The notes below the pieces were generated by a model. That model did no database searches. It worked only from the letters and a program-made list of their open reading frames with translations, and was not told where the DNA came from. A stretch of 64,000 bases of DNA from Pseudomonadota bacterium (GTDB lineage Bacteria > Myxococcota_A > Polyangia > Polyangiales > Polyangiaceae): assembly GCA_023431345.1 (NCBI GenBank), contig JAEYWK010000160.1, positions 1 to 64,000 on the forward strand, read 5' to 3'. Made by a program: the position numbers and the translations under genes. Below are positions 25,798 to 35,100 of the stretch, one piece after another. Position 1 is the stretch's first letter, and every line of letters starts with the position of its first letter.

Positions 25798-27117
25798 TTG
25801 GACTCGGTTCCACCAGTATTTACCCCCGCCATTCTCGTCGCTTTCATCCCCGCTCTCATCGCAGCGACGTCGGCGGCTGCTAGCTGGTCGATCGGAGCGC
25901 TCTCCGACGCCAGGCGGCTCGCCTTGCGCGAAAGTCTAACCGGCGGCGCCGGCCAGGCTCTCGAGCGCTATGAGGAGCGAGGCAGCGCCATCGAGTCGCG
26001 CTGGCTGGTGATTCGCGCCCTGGGCACGTCGCTGACTGCGCTGCTCATCGGGCAGCGTCTGCCCGACTTCGACGGCTGGATGCCGGCGGTGGCCGCGCTG
26101 GGCGCGCTCGTGGCTTACGGCATTCCCAGCGAGATCGGCCGCGTCATCGGGACTCGCAACCCAGAGCGCATGGCGCCGCTCTTGCTGCGCCTCGTGCGGC
26201 CGTTCGAGATCTTGGTCGCGCCGATCGCGGTGCCTATCTTGCTGATCGGTCGCCTCTTCGAGTCGAAGTCCGAGAGCCGGCCAACGCCTGCGCCGGGGCT
26301 CGTCGAGAGCGAGGTGCAGATGCTCGTCAACGAGGGAGAGCTCAGCGGCTCCCTCGGCCACGAGCAGTCCGAGATGATCCGTAACGTGCTGGATTTCCGC
26401 GACATTACGGCAGGGCAGCTGATGGTGCCGCGCACGCAGGTGCACGCCATCGAGATCGACTCGCCCGTCCCCGACGTGCTGCGGCAGATCGCGGAGAGCG
26501 AGCACTCGCGCTACCCCGTGTTCCGCGAGAACATCGACAACGTGGTCGGCGTTCTGCACTCGAAGGACCTGCTGCCGCACCTGGCGCGCGGCGATCTCGA
26601 GAAGGTGGGCTTGCCGGTGCTGGTCAGGCAACCCGTCGTGTTCGTGCCGGAGAGCCAACCCGCCGACAGCGTGCTGCGCGAGATGCGCGCGGGTAAGCAT
26701 CACCTGGCGGTGGTGCTCGACGAGTTCGGCGGCACCGCGGGGATCGTCACGCTCGAGAACTTGCTCGAGCAGATCGTCGGCGACATCCGTGATGAGCACG
26801 ACGTCGAAGAGCCGCCGATCGCGGACCTCGGCGATGGCAAGCTGTTGGTCGATGCCAGCGTGTCGATCGCCGACTTGAGTCGCTACCTGGGCGCCGAGCT
26901 GCCGACCGACGGCGACTTCCACACCCTGGCCGGCTTCGTGGTAGCCGAGCTCGGCACGGTGCCGGAGGTGGGCGTGCGTCTCACGGCCTTCGAGCTCGAC
27001 TTCGAGGTCAAGGAAGCCGACGAGCGCCGCGTGCTCAAGGTCGAGATCACGCGCCGCTCGCCGCCCGCCGAGTCGATTCTGCCGCGCAGTAGCTCGCGCA
27101 TTCCCGTCGCCAGCTGA
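25798..27117 (+). CDS. CNNM/CorC-type membrane protein with two CBS domains
   Basis: The 439-residue protein has hydrophobic segments in the first 160 residues (ILVAFIPALIAATSAAASW and others), then a CBS pair (about residues 205-325, with HSRYPVFRENIDNVVGVLHSKDLL and HHLAVVLDEFGGTAGIVTLENLLEQIVGDIRDE). A C-terminal CorC/HlyC domain ends it (LLVDASVSIADLSRYLG, DFHTLAGFVVAEL). Relatives act in Mg2+/Co2+ handling or as hemolysin-like proteins. The start is a TTG at 25798; an AAGGAGG site lies about 14 bases upstream, longer than ideal, so the exact start is uncertain. It ends just before a bidirectional terminator. Confidence 0.85.
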   Translation: MDSVPPVFTPAILVAFIPALIAATSAAASWSIGALSDARRLALRESLTGGAGQALERYEERGSAIESRWLVIRALGTSLTALLIGQRLPDFDGWMPAVAALGALVAYGIPSEIGRVIGTRNPERMAPLLLRLVRPFEILVAPIAVPILLIGRLFESKSESRPTPAPGLVESEVQMLVNEGELSGSLGHEQSEMIRNVLDFRDITAGQLMVPRTQVHAIEIDSPVPDVLRQIAESEHSRYPVFRENIDNVVGVLHSKDLLPHLARGDLEKVGLPVLVRQPVVFVPESQPADSVLREMRAGKHHLAVVLDEFGGTAGIVTLENLLEQIVGDIRDEHDVEEPPIADLGDGKLLVDASVSIADLSRYLGAELPTDGDFHTLAGFVVAELGTVPEVGVRLTAFELDFEVKEADERRVLKVEITRRSPPAESILPRSSSRIPVAS

Positions 27118-27121
27118 CAAA

Positions 27122-27160
27122 ATACGAAAAGGCCGCCCGCTACCGGACGGCCTTTCGTAT
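27122..27160. terminator. Bidirectional rho-independent terminator
   Basis: ATACGAAAAGGCCG (27122-27135) pairs with CGGCCTTTCGTAT (27148-27160) with one bulged A. The tracts of A and T in the stem flanks serve as U-tracts on either strand. It sits between convergent genes that end at 27117 and 27176. Confidence 0.85.
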
Positions 27161-27175
27161 CGGAGCTGAGCTCGC

Positions 27176-28324
27176 TTACTGCGGGCTGGCGCCGATTTGC
27201 TTGAGCTTCTTCACCAGCGTCTGGCCCTGCTCGAGCAGGCCGACCTTCTCTTCACCGGGGGTCGGGTTGCCGCGCAGCACTTCTTCCATGCCGGTCAGCT
27301 CACGACGGATGCTGAAGAGAACGTCGTTCGGGCACACCAAGGGTTGCGTGCTGGGGTCGACGGGAATGAAGGTCGGATCTTCGCTGGCCGCCTCGCCACG
27401 CAGGTAGCGCTTGACGGTGACCTTCTTCTTGTTCTCCATCACCTCGAACGACTCGGGCCACGCCTTCTTGTCGGGGCTTTGGACGAGGAACGGCGTCGGA
27501 AGGGGCTGCATGGAGGCGATCGGGCCGAACGGCGAACCGCCGACGATCACCGACCAACGCACGACCGGGTTCTTCTGGCCGTCGAGGAACTCCTGGACGC
27601 CCTTCTTGTTGCGACCGAGGACGCTCTTGATCTTGTCCTTCTGATCGTTGGCTTCGGCGGAGGCCGTCGCGAACGTCACCAGACCGTTGAGCACGTCGGA
27701 CTTGAAACGGCCGATGCCTTTGCCGCTCAGGTTCGCCCCGCTGAAGGGGATGTTGAGGGCGCCCAGCTTGGTGACCTCTTCCTCCGGGTACTCCGCTTTG
27801 CCGAGCTTCTCTTTGGCCGTCTTGATCACGCCGGCCAGCTCTTCGATCTTGGCGTTCGTCGCCTCGAGGTCTTTCACGAGGTCTTGCGCGCCCTGCACGG
27901 CCGCGGTCGTGCCCTTGCCGCGCTCTGAGGCACCGCCGAGCGTGAAGCCGATGCCGACGCCGATGACGCACGTCACGAGGGCGAGCATGAGCACCTTCGT
28001 CCGCCCACCTTTTTGAGCCGCAACGACGTCATCGCTCATCTCGAAGCGGATGGTCGCCGCCTGCGCGACGGGCGCCGCTGCGGGCGCCAAGGCACCGTAC
28101 GGGTTGGTGGCGTCGACGACGGGCGCGGAGGGGCGAGCCACCGCGGGCTGCGACTGGAATGGCGGCGCCGGGATGCCACTCGGCATGGGCGAACCGATGC
28201 CGCTCGGCTTCGGAATCCCCGCAGGCGGGGGAATGGAACCACCCGGACCTACGGCCGGAGTGCTAACCGTTTTCTTACCGAGCCGGGCCTTTAAATCGAT
28301 CTTGGGCTTCTTGTCCTCAGACAT
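27176..28324 (-). CDS. Single-pass membrane protein of unknown function
   Basis: The 382-residue protein opens with KKPKIDLKARLGKKTV, a short charged motif I associate with other Polyangia proteins, then a Pro/Gly/Ala linker to about residue 90. One membrane helix follows (KVLMLALVTCVIGVGIGFTLGG, about residues 109-130). A predicted alpha-helical stretch (DLVKDLEATNAKIEELAGVIKTAKEKL, about 145-170) is likely extracytoplasmic. The remainder is a globular region with few known features (WSVIVGGSPFGPIASMQPL, VKRYLRGEAA). No catalytic motif was seen. The gene is transcribed away from trpG, with a 235-base gap between starts. Confidence 0.65.
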   Translation of the reverse strand: MSEDKKPKIDLKARLGKKTVSTPAVGPGGSIPPPAGIPKPSGIGSPMPSGIPAPPFQSQPAVARPSAPVVDATNPYGALAPAAAPVAQAATIRFEMSDDVVAAQKGGRTKVLMLALVTCVIGVGIGFTLGGASERGKGTTAAVQGAQDLVKDLEATNAKIEELAGVIKTAKEKLGKAEYPEEEVTKLGALNIPFSGANLSGKGIGRFKSDVLNGLVTFATASAEANDQKDKIKSVLGRNKKGVQEFLDGQKNPVVRWSVIVGGSPFGPIASMQPLPTPFLVQSPDKKAWPESFEVMENKKKVTVKRYLRGEAASEDPTFIPVDPSTQPLVCPNDVLFSIRRELTGMEEVLRGNPTPGEEKVGLLEQGQTLVKKLKQIGASPQ

Positions 28325-28559
28325 ACTAGCTGACTCGCCGGGGTGGGATCAGTGCGCAAAACTGCGCTGGCCAGGTGGGCGACGGGCCGGGACACTACAG
28401 GCAGCGTACGGCCCGGGCAAGGTTGAAATTCCACTTCCAGCGTGAAGCACCCGGGCCGGCCGGCAGCTCGAGCGACAGCGCTTCCTCGGAGTCTCGAGAG
28501 CAGCGCACGGCGCGCCGCTTTGACCGACCCGACCCCGGATGCCACCCTCGCGCCCATCG
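28325..28559. promoter_or_regulatory. Divergent intergenic region upstream of trpG
   Basis: A 235-base gap separates the divergent starts at 28324 and 28560. A 7-bp hairpin (CAGTGCG, with two G-T pairs, against TGCGCTG across a CAAAAC loop) lies near 28351-28370. I found no tandem Trp codons or attenuator, and no clear -35/-10 pair. Confidence 0.3.
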
Positions 28560-29146
28560 ATGGCGCGATCCGGACGCCCTCCGCGCGTGCTGGTGGTCGA
28601 TAATTACGACTCGTTCACCTACAACCTCGTTCAGAGCTTGCTCGCGCTCGGCGCGCTCTGCACGGTTCGGAAGAACGACGAGCTGTCGATGGCCGAAGCG
28701 AAGGCGGCCGAGGTGGACGGCGTCTTGATTTCGCCAGGGCCGGGCAGCCCGGACGACGCGGGGATATCGCTCGAGGTCATCAGCCAGCTGCGGGGGCGGC
28801 GCCCGATCCTCGGCGTGTGCTTGGGGCACCAGGCCATCGCGCAGGTCCTGGGAGCGCGCGTGACGCGCGGCGCTGCGCCGGTACACGGCAAGACTTCGCC
28901 CATTTTTCACGATGGAAAAGGCGTTTTCGCGGGCCTACCGCGCCCGTTCGACGCCACGCGCTATCACTCGCTCGTGGTCGAGCGCGAGAGCTTGCCTTCG
29001 GGGCTGCAAGTCAGCGCCGAGACCGCGAGCGGCGAAATCATGGGCCTGCGCCAGCCCGCGCTGCGCCTCGAGGGCGTACAGTTTCATCCGGAATCGATCT
29101 TGACTGAGCACGGCCCTCGCCTCGTGCAAAACTGGCTCATCTCGTT

Positions 29147-29150
<4 letters not shown>
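28560..29150 (+). CDS. trpG: Anthranilate synthase, glutamine amidotransferase subunit (TrpG/PabA type)
   Basis: The 196-residue class I glutamine amidotransferase supplies ammonia for anthranilate (or aminodeoxychorismate). VLVVDNYDSFTYNLVQ opens the domain, SPGPGSPDDAG is the oxyanion region, CLGHQAIAQ holds the nucleophile cysteine, and the His-Glu pair is in VQFHPES. The ATG at 28560 was chosen over 28539 for length. It is coupled to trpD by an ATGA overlap, which supports a tryptophan role over folate, though trpE is not in the window and PabA function cannot be excluded. Confidence 0.93.
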
Positions 29151-30232
<1,082 letters not shown>

Positions 30233-30235
30233 GCC

Positions 30236-31006
30236 ATGGGCGTCCTCGAGCAAATCTTGGAGCAAAAGCGGAGTGAGCTGCCCGCTTTGAAGGCGCGCGC
30301 CTTGCCGGCGCCCCCGCCGCGGCGCGCGCTCGCCCTCGATCGGGCCAGCAACGCGGGCCGCCTCAGCCTGATCGCCGAAATCAAGCGTCGCTCACCGTCG
30401 GCAGGTCGGCTCTCGACGGTGCTCTCGGTCGCCGAGCGCGCGCTCGCCTACGAGCGCGCGGGCGCGGCCATGCTGAGCGTGCTCTGCGACAGTCGCTTCT
30501 TCGACGGTGAATACGCCCATTTGCAGGAAGCCCGCGCCGCCACGAGCCTGCCGCTTTTGTGCAAGGAGTTCGTGATCGATCCGCTGCAGCTCACGGTAGC
30601 GCGCGCGTTCGGCGCCGACGCCGTGCTCCTGATCGTGCGGTGCTTGTCGGGCGGGCAGACGCGCGAGCTGGTCAGCTGCGCGCGCGAGCAGCAGCTCGTG
30701 CCGTTCGTCGAGGTCGCGACGGAAGCCGAGCTGTCCACGGCGCTCGACGCAGGGGCGGACCTGATCGGCGTCAACGCGCGCGATCTCGACACGCTCGTGA
30801 TGGACGCCGAGCGCGCGGCGCGGGTGCTGGCCGCCATCCCGACCAGCGTGACGCGCGTGCACCTGTCGGGGCTGTCGAAGCCGGCGGACGTGCAGCGCAT
30901 CCGCGCGAGCGGGGCGGACGCGGCGCTCGTCGGCGAGGCGCTGATGCGCGCGGACGATCCGGGGCCGCTCCTCTCCGAGCTGAGCCGGTCCGCGCGCGGC
31001 GGATAG
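30236..31006 (+). CDS. trpC: Indole-3-glycerol phosphate synthase
   Basis: The 256-residue TIM-barrel enzyme closes the indole ring in tryptophan synthesis. It has the ILEQKRSELPALKA N-terminal helix, the IAEIKRRSPSAG catalytic lysine strand, LPLLCKEFVIDPLQL, LIGVNARDLDTL and the phosphate site ALVGEALMRADDP. Length and motifs are normal. It is the last gene of trpGDC; trpE, trpF, trpB and trpA are not in this window. Confidence 0.96.
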   Translation: MGVLEQILEQKRSELPALKARALPAPPPRRALALDRASNAGRLSLIAEIKRRSPSAGRLSTVLSVAERALAYERAGAAMLSVLCDSRFFDGEYAHLQEARAATSLPLLCKEFVIDPLQLTVARAFGADAVLLIVRCLSGGQTRELVSCAREQQLVPFVEVATEAELSTALDAGADLIGVNARDLDTLVMDAERAARVLAAIPTSVTRVHLSGLSKPADVQRIRASGADAALVGEALMRADDPGPLLSELSRSARGG

Positions 31007-31054
31007 ACCGCGTTTTTGGCCGAGCGGGGCCGACGCGGCTAGAGTGAGGTCGCC

Positions 31055-31975
31055 GTGCGCCTCGACGCCGCCCTCGACTTCTACCTGCAGCACCTGCGCG
31101 TCGAGCGCGCGCTGTCGCAGAACACGGTGCTGGCCTACGGGCGGGATCTCGGCAAGCTGATGGCGTTCGCCGAAGCGAGCGGAGCCGGCGAGATCGAGCA
31201 GGTGGATCTCGGCGTGATCTCGGGCTGGATCCGCGAGATGTCGCGCGGAGGCCTGGGGCCGCGCAGCACCGCGCGGCATTTGTCGGCGGCGCGCGGGTTC
31301 TGCAAGTTCCTCATGCGCGAGGGCGTGCTGCGCGCGGATCCGACCGAGCTGGCGGCGAGGCCGCGCTTCGGCCGGAAGCTGCCGCGCGCGCTCGGTGAAT
31401 CGGAGATGGTGACGCTGATCGAGGCGCCGCCGCCGGACACCCTGCGCGGTTTGCGCGATCGCGCCATGCTCAGCTTGATGTACGCGGCAGGGCTGCGCGT
31501 CAGCGAGCTGGTGGCGCTGACGCTCGGCGACGTCGACCGCGCGCGCGGCATCGTGTCCGCGTTCGGCAAGGGCAAGAAGCGGCGGCTCGTACCGCTGGGC
31601 GAGGTCGCGCTCGACCACCTGTCCGCCTACCTCGAAGCGCGAGACGCCGAGGCCGCCGCCAAAGCGGCCAAGCTCGGCGCCAGCGCCGCCAAGCCGTCGA
31701 TGTTGCTCTTCCCTTCGCCCCGGGGCGGGAAGCTGACGCGTCAGGCGTTCTGGAAAATCGTGGGCCGTACCGCGCGCGGCGCCGGCCTCCGCGGCCACGT
31801 TCACCCGCACCAGTTGCGTCATTCTTTCGCCACGCACCTACTCTCGGGTGGCGCGGATTTACGCAGTGTTCAGACCCTCCTCGGACACGCCAACGTGGCG
31901 ACGACCGAGATCTACACGCACGTCTCGCAAGATCGCGTGCGGCAGGCTTACCGCAAAGCGCACCCGCGAGCCTGA
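31055..31975 (+). CDS. Tyrosine recombinase of the XerC/XerD type
   Basis: The 306-residue product is a full-length Xer recombinase. The N-terminal SAM-like DNA-binding domain is ALDFYLQHLRVERALSQNTV. The catalytic set is complete: Arg148 in GLRVSEL, Lys172, HQLRH (His252, Arg255), His278 in LLGHANVATTEIYTH and nucleophile Tyr287. It most likely acts on dif to resolve chromosome dimers. It is not linked to an element: the flanks are trpC and an amidohydrolase gene, with no integrase-type att site seen. A GTG start at 31055 was used. XerC versus XerD cannot be decided here. Confidence 0.9.
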   Translation: MRLDAALDFYLQHLRVERALSQNTVLAYGRDLGKLMAFAEASGAGEIEQVDLGVISGWIREMSRGGLGPRSTARHLSAARGFCKFLMREGVLRADPTELAARPRFGRKLPRALGESEMVTLIEAPPPDTLRGLRDRAMLSLMYAAGLRVSELVALTLGDVDRARGIVSAFGKGKKRRLVPLGEVALDHLSAYLEARDAEAAAKAAKLGASAAKPSMLLFPSPRGGKLTRQAFWKIVGRTARGAGLRGHVHPHQLRHSFATHLLSGGADLRSVQTLLGHANVATTEIYTHVSQDRVRQAYRKAHPRA

Positions 31976-32025
31976 TTCGCGCGTCGGCCTTGAACGCGCG
32001 CCCGTGACTAGTATTGTGAGTCTAC

Positions 32026-32865
32026 GTGTCGTTCGTCCTGAAAGAGCCCCGCGCCGCCGAGGTGCCCGTCGTCGTGGAGGTTCCCCACGCCGGTCTCGAG
32101 GTCGACGCGCAGACGCTGGCCACGTTGGCGGCGCCGGCCGCTGCCATCGGGCGCGACGCGGATCTGTACGTCGACGAGCTCTACGAAGACGCGCCCGATT
32201 GCGGCGCCACGCTGCTCGCGGCGCGCATGAGCCGCTACGTGGTCGACCTGAACCGCTCGGAGCATGACGTCGACCGTGAAACGGTGCTGGGTGAGAACGG
32301 GCGTTCGAGCCCTCACGGACTGATTTGGCGCTCCACGACCGACGGGCGCCCCGCGCTCACGCGGCCGCTGCCGAAGGCCGAGCTCGAGCGCCGACTCAAG
32401 GCCTACTACCGCCCGTACCACGACACGCTCGACGAGGTCGTGCGCGACAAGCTGGCGCGCTTCGGCTTCGTCATCGTGCTGTGCGGACATTCGATGCCGA
32501 GTCGGGGGCGCGACGGCCACGATGACCCCGGGCGAGAACGCGCGGACGTGGTTCCCGGCACCCGCCGCCGCACGACGGCTGCGCCGGCCGTGATCGAGGT
32601 GACGGAGCGCGTCGCGGCCCGCTACCACCTCGGCTTGCTCCACGACGAGCCCTACCGCGGCGGGCACACGACCGTGCGCTATGGCCGCCCGACCGCCGCC
32701 ATCCATGCCATCCAGATCGAGCTGAACCGCCGATTGTACATGGATGAGCAAACACTTACTAAAAAGGTTAATGAATTCCGCGTAGTCCGGAGCTTCTGCC
32801 GCAGCGTCGTCCAGGAGCTGGCCGAGCTTCGCGCGGTGCCGCTGGCGCGCGCCAGCCGACTCTGA
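32026..32865 (+). CDS. N-formylglutamate amidohydrolase family protein
   Basis: The 279-residue product matches the HutG-type amidohydrolase fold that cleaves N-formylglutamate or related formamides. Visible motifs are VVVEVPHAGLEV, GRDADLYVDELYE, SRYVVDLNRSEHD, VIVLCGHSMPS and GGHTTVRYGRP, with IQIELNRRLYMDE near the end. A GTG start at 32026 is used. Residues encoded by about 32735-32790 are notably AT-rich relative to the rest, though the family pattern continues through them. A histidine-degradation pathway is not otherwise present, so the substrate is unproven. Confidence 0.85.
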   Translation: MSFVLKEPRAAEVPVVVEVPHAGLEVDAQTLATLAAPAAAIGRDADLYVDELYEDAPDCGATLLAARMSRYVVDLNRSEHDVDRETVLGENGRSSPHGLIWRSTTDGRPALTRPLPKAELERRLKAYYRPYHDTLDEVVRDKLARFGFVIVLCGHSMPSRGRDGHDDPGRERADVVPGTRRRTTAAPAVIEVTERVAARYHLGLLHDEPYRGGHTTVRYGRPTAAIHAIQIELNRRLYMDEQTLTKKVNEFRVVRSFCRSVVQELAELRAVPLARASRL

Positions 32866-32909
32866 GCGCCGGCCCGGCGCCGCTGAACAATTGAATGGCG
32901 TCTAGCCCC

Positions 32910-32937
32910 TTGACTTGGCCGGCCCTTCAACTACGTT
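32910..32937 (+). promoter_or_regulatory. Candidate rpmB promoter
   Basis: TTGACT (32910-32915), a 16-base spacer and TACGTT (32932-32937) lie just before rpmB. The start point would be only about seven bases before the ATG at 32951, and no ribosome site is visible, so rpmB may be nearly leaderless. Confidence 0.4.
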
Positions 32938-32950
32938 CCGCGGCCTTCAC

Positions 32951-33178
32951 ATGGCCCGCAGCGAAATCACCGGCAAGCGCCGCTTGGCAGCCCAGAACGT
33001 CTCTCACTCGAACATCAAGACCAAGCGTTGGCAGAACGTGAACGTGCAGCGCCGTCGTCTGTGGGTTCCCGAGCTCGGTCGTCACATCACGCTGAAGCTC
33101 ACCACGGGTGATCTGCGTTCGATCGACAAGGTCGGCCTCTTGGCGTACGCCAAGAAGCACGGCATCAAGCTGGCCTGA
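32951..33178 (+). CDS. rpmB: 50S ribosomal protein L28
   Basis: The 75-residue protein is L28 of the large subunit. It shows VSHSNIKTKRWQNVNVQ and WVPELGRHITLKLTTGDLR, the family signatures. The zinc-binding cysteines seen in many L28 proteins (C-x-x-C at the start) are absent; the start reads MARSEITGKRR. This is the zinc-free form. The ATG at 32951 was chosen over 32915 because it gives the usual N-terminus. Confidence 0.96.
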   Translation: MARSEITGKRRLAAQNVSHSNIKTKRWQNVNVQRRRLWVPELGRHITLKLTTGDLRSIDKVGLLAYAKKHGIKLA

Positions 33179-33276
33179 GGCTTTCGCTTCGGAAAGAGCC
33201 GAGCAGCGTTCGTCGCGTGAGCGGCGAGCGCTTTCGGTGTTTTGTGCTCGGCGCCCCTCCCTGCCGCCCAGCGCCC

Positions 33277-33306
33277 CGCCTGGCGCGCCGCCGCCTGGCG
33301 CGCCGC
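33277..33306. repeat. 15-base tandem direct repeat (two copies)
   Basis: CGCCTGGCGCGCCGC occurs twice head-to-tail at 33277-33291 and 33292-33306. It lies in the 137-base gap between the convergent rpmB and GGT-like genes. It contains GGCGCGCC, a palindrome. Function unknown. Confidence 0.8.
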
Positions 33307-33315
33307 ACCCGCCCC

Positions 33316-34272
33316 TCAGCCCTCCAGGGCCTCCACCGTCCGGGCCGTCGCGCTCCGCCTGATCCCCATCCGCCTCGCTCCGCTGGAACCAGCGACGACG
33401 CTCCCGGGGCTCACCCACACCTCGTGCGCGGAGCTCGCCGTGTCGTACGTGATCCACATCGGCGCCGGCGCCGGCAGCGGCGTACCGGGCGCTAGGCGCG
33501 GCACGCCGCGCAGCGTCGGTTGAGCCACCATCGGCGCGGAGAGCTCGAGCTCCTCGACGTACAGCGCTTCGGGCTGCGACTCGAAGGCGACGGCGGCAAA
33601 CAGCCCGTTGACGTCGACCGCGCTCACGCAAACGCCGCGCGTAAAAGGCGCCTTCGCCTCGTCCGCCCACGGCACGACCAGCTGGCGCGCGCCGCCCTGC
33701 TCGACGCGCGCGGCGCCGACGTCGAGCCCCTCAGGCTTGGCGAAATCAGCGGGCGTCACGAGCCCGCCGTTGGGAGCCCCGAAAGCGCGGACCAGCGCCC
33801 GCGACAGCTCGGGCTCGGAGAACGCCAGCGCGCCGACCTCCCCGACTCGCTTCAGCACCGCCGCGCGCTGGTCGGCGCCGTGCTCTTTCGCGAGCGCCAC
33901 ACCGTGCTGCACCAGTCGATTCAGCGTCGCGTGCGCGCCGTAACCGAGCGACACGGCCAGGGCGGGCACGGAGTAGGGCACGCCGACGTACGCCGCCTTG
34001 GGTGGGAGCGCTCCGGGCAAGGTGCCACGGGGCCGCTTCGCGTTCTTGCCCGGCTGCCGGACCCGACCGTCGAACGCGCGATCGCCCGTTCCGGTGCCGC
34101 CGAGCAGCAACGACACGGAGCCGAGCAAGACGCCCGGGTAGGCGCCCGCGGCCGCGAAATAGCCTGCGACGACGGCGTCGATGGCGCTGCCGGCCTTGGT
34201 CAGCTCTTCGGCGGCAGCGGCTTCACAGAGCGGATCGGTCGAGCGCGCGAGCGCGCGCAGACGCAAGCTCAC
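33316..34272 (-). CDS. Short degenerate gamma-glutamyltransferase-like protein
   Basis: The 318-residue protein shows the layout of gamma-glutamyltransferase in reduced form. Near the start, KAGSAIDAVVAGYFAAAGAYPGVL resembles the GGT N-terminal helix, followed by SVSLLLGG. A middle region (ALVRAFGAPNGGLVTPADF) matches the GGT stretch before the maturation site. FTRGVCVSAVDVNGLFAAVAFE resembles the self-cleavage region (T-[TS]-H...VVD-x-x-G-N), with the key threonine context altered. True GGT is about 500-580 residues, so this is much shorter. It may be inactive or have a different activity. Its start overlaps the stop of the upstream DUF72-like gene (ATGA). Confidence 0.55.
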   Translation of the reverse strand: MSLRLRALARSTDPLCEAAAAEELTKAGSAIDAVVAGYFAAAGAYPGVLLGSVSLLLGGTGTGDRAFDGRVRQPGKNAKRPRGTLPGALPPKAAYVGVPYSVPALAVSLGYGAHATLNRLVQHGVALAKEHGADQRAAVLKRVGEVGALAFSEPELSRALVRAFGAPNGGLVTPADFAKPEGLDVGAARVEQGGARQLVVPWADEAKAPFTRGVCVSAVDVNGLFAAVAFESQPEALYVEELELSAPMVAQPTLRGVPRLAPGTPLPAPAPMWITYDTASSAHEVWVSPGSVVAGSSGARRMGIRRSATARTVEALEG

Positions 34273-34997
34273 GACTCTTCATCCTCGTCATCGAAGTCGT
34301 CGTCGTCGTCGTCGCCTTCGTCGTCGAGCTCTTCGTCGTCTTCATCGTCGCCTCCGCCACCCAGCTCGGCCCCGAGCAAGCCGCGCAAGTCTTTGGCGGC
34401 GCGAAGCGCGTTGTCGCCTTCGATCACGACGTAGGCCTCTTCGAACGCCGACAAGCGATCGGCGGCGCGCTCGATGGCAGAGCTTCGCACGCGGCCGCCA
34501 GCGCCGAGCGAGGAAATGCGCCCGTAGGCGACGTCACCGGGCGGCAAATCGTCGCGCGCTGGGTCGCGCGCGAGCGTTACGCCGAGCGACTCCGCCAGCG
34601 CTTCCGCCTCGGCTTCGGCGAGCAAGCCGGTCGGCTCCCAAACGACCGCGATCTCCGCCGCCTTCAGCAGCTCGACCAGCTTCGTGAGCCGGGCCCGGGT
34701 GCGCGCGCCGGGCCGCGCCGTCGGCGGCGTACGTAGCACGATGAAGCGCGCCGAGAGGCCGCGCGCCGTGTCGAGCGTGGGCGCGACGTCGGCTTCCGTC
34801 GCCTCGGACTCGAGGCTACCGAGCGCCTTCGGTACCAGCACCGCGAAGACGAGGTGCGGCGGCGCCTCGCTCTTCATGGTCTCGAGCGTGCGCCGGCGGG
34901 GCGCGCCGTTGTCGAGGCGCACCTCCAGCAAATCAAGGCTCTTACCGTAGCGCGCAATGCTGAGCGCCGAAGGACTCTGACCGACACGAAGGATCAT
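34269..34997 (-). CDS. DUF72/YecE-like protein with acidic tail
   Basis: The ATG at 34997 (GTG at 35006 is an alternative) gives about 242 residues. The core follows the DUF72 barrel pattern: SLDLLEVRLDNG (family position E/Y-N), APPHLVFAVLVPKALG, FIVLRTPPTARP, and VVWEPTGLL. DUF72 proteins have no settled biochemical role. The last 25 residues are almost pure Asp/Glu (DDEDDEELDDEGDDDDDD), coded by a long run of TCG/TCC repeats on the plus strand near 34270-34350. It is co-translated with the GGT-like gene, suggesting a joint role. Confidence 0.6.
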   Translation of the reverse strand: MILRVGQSPSALSIARYGKSLDLLEVRLDNGAPRRRTLETMKSEAPPHLVFAVLVPKALGSLESEATEADVAPTLDTARGLSARFIVLRTPPTARPGARTRARLTKLVELLKAAEIAVVWEPTGLLAEAEAEALAESLGVTLARDPARDDLPPGDVAYGRISSLGAGGRVRSSAIERAADRLSAFEEAYVVIEGDNALRAAKDLRGLLGAELGGGGDDEDDEELDDEGDDDDDDFDDEDEES

Positions 34998-35100
34998 GAA
35001 GCTCACTTTGCCGCGACCGGGAGGGATGGTGTCGCGGAGGAGGGCGCGTCATAGCGTATCCCGGGCCACTGGGCCAGGCGCCGCGCGCTTCCACGAGCGC

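Noticed and set aside
28325..28559. Possible tryptophan attenuator upstream of trpG
   Set aside because: No tandem Trp codons in a short leader frame and no competing terminator hairpin with a U-tract were found; only one weak hairpin.
31055..31975. Xer-type recombinase as a sign of an integrated element
   Set aside because: Full catalytic set and housekeeping neighbours (trpC, amidohydrolase) with no att-like direct repeats or cargo; a chromosomal XerC/D is more likely.
34269..34350. TCG/TCC run as a microsatellite locus outside genes
   Set aside because: It lies within the DUF72-like gene and encodes its Asp/Glu tail in frame.
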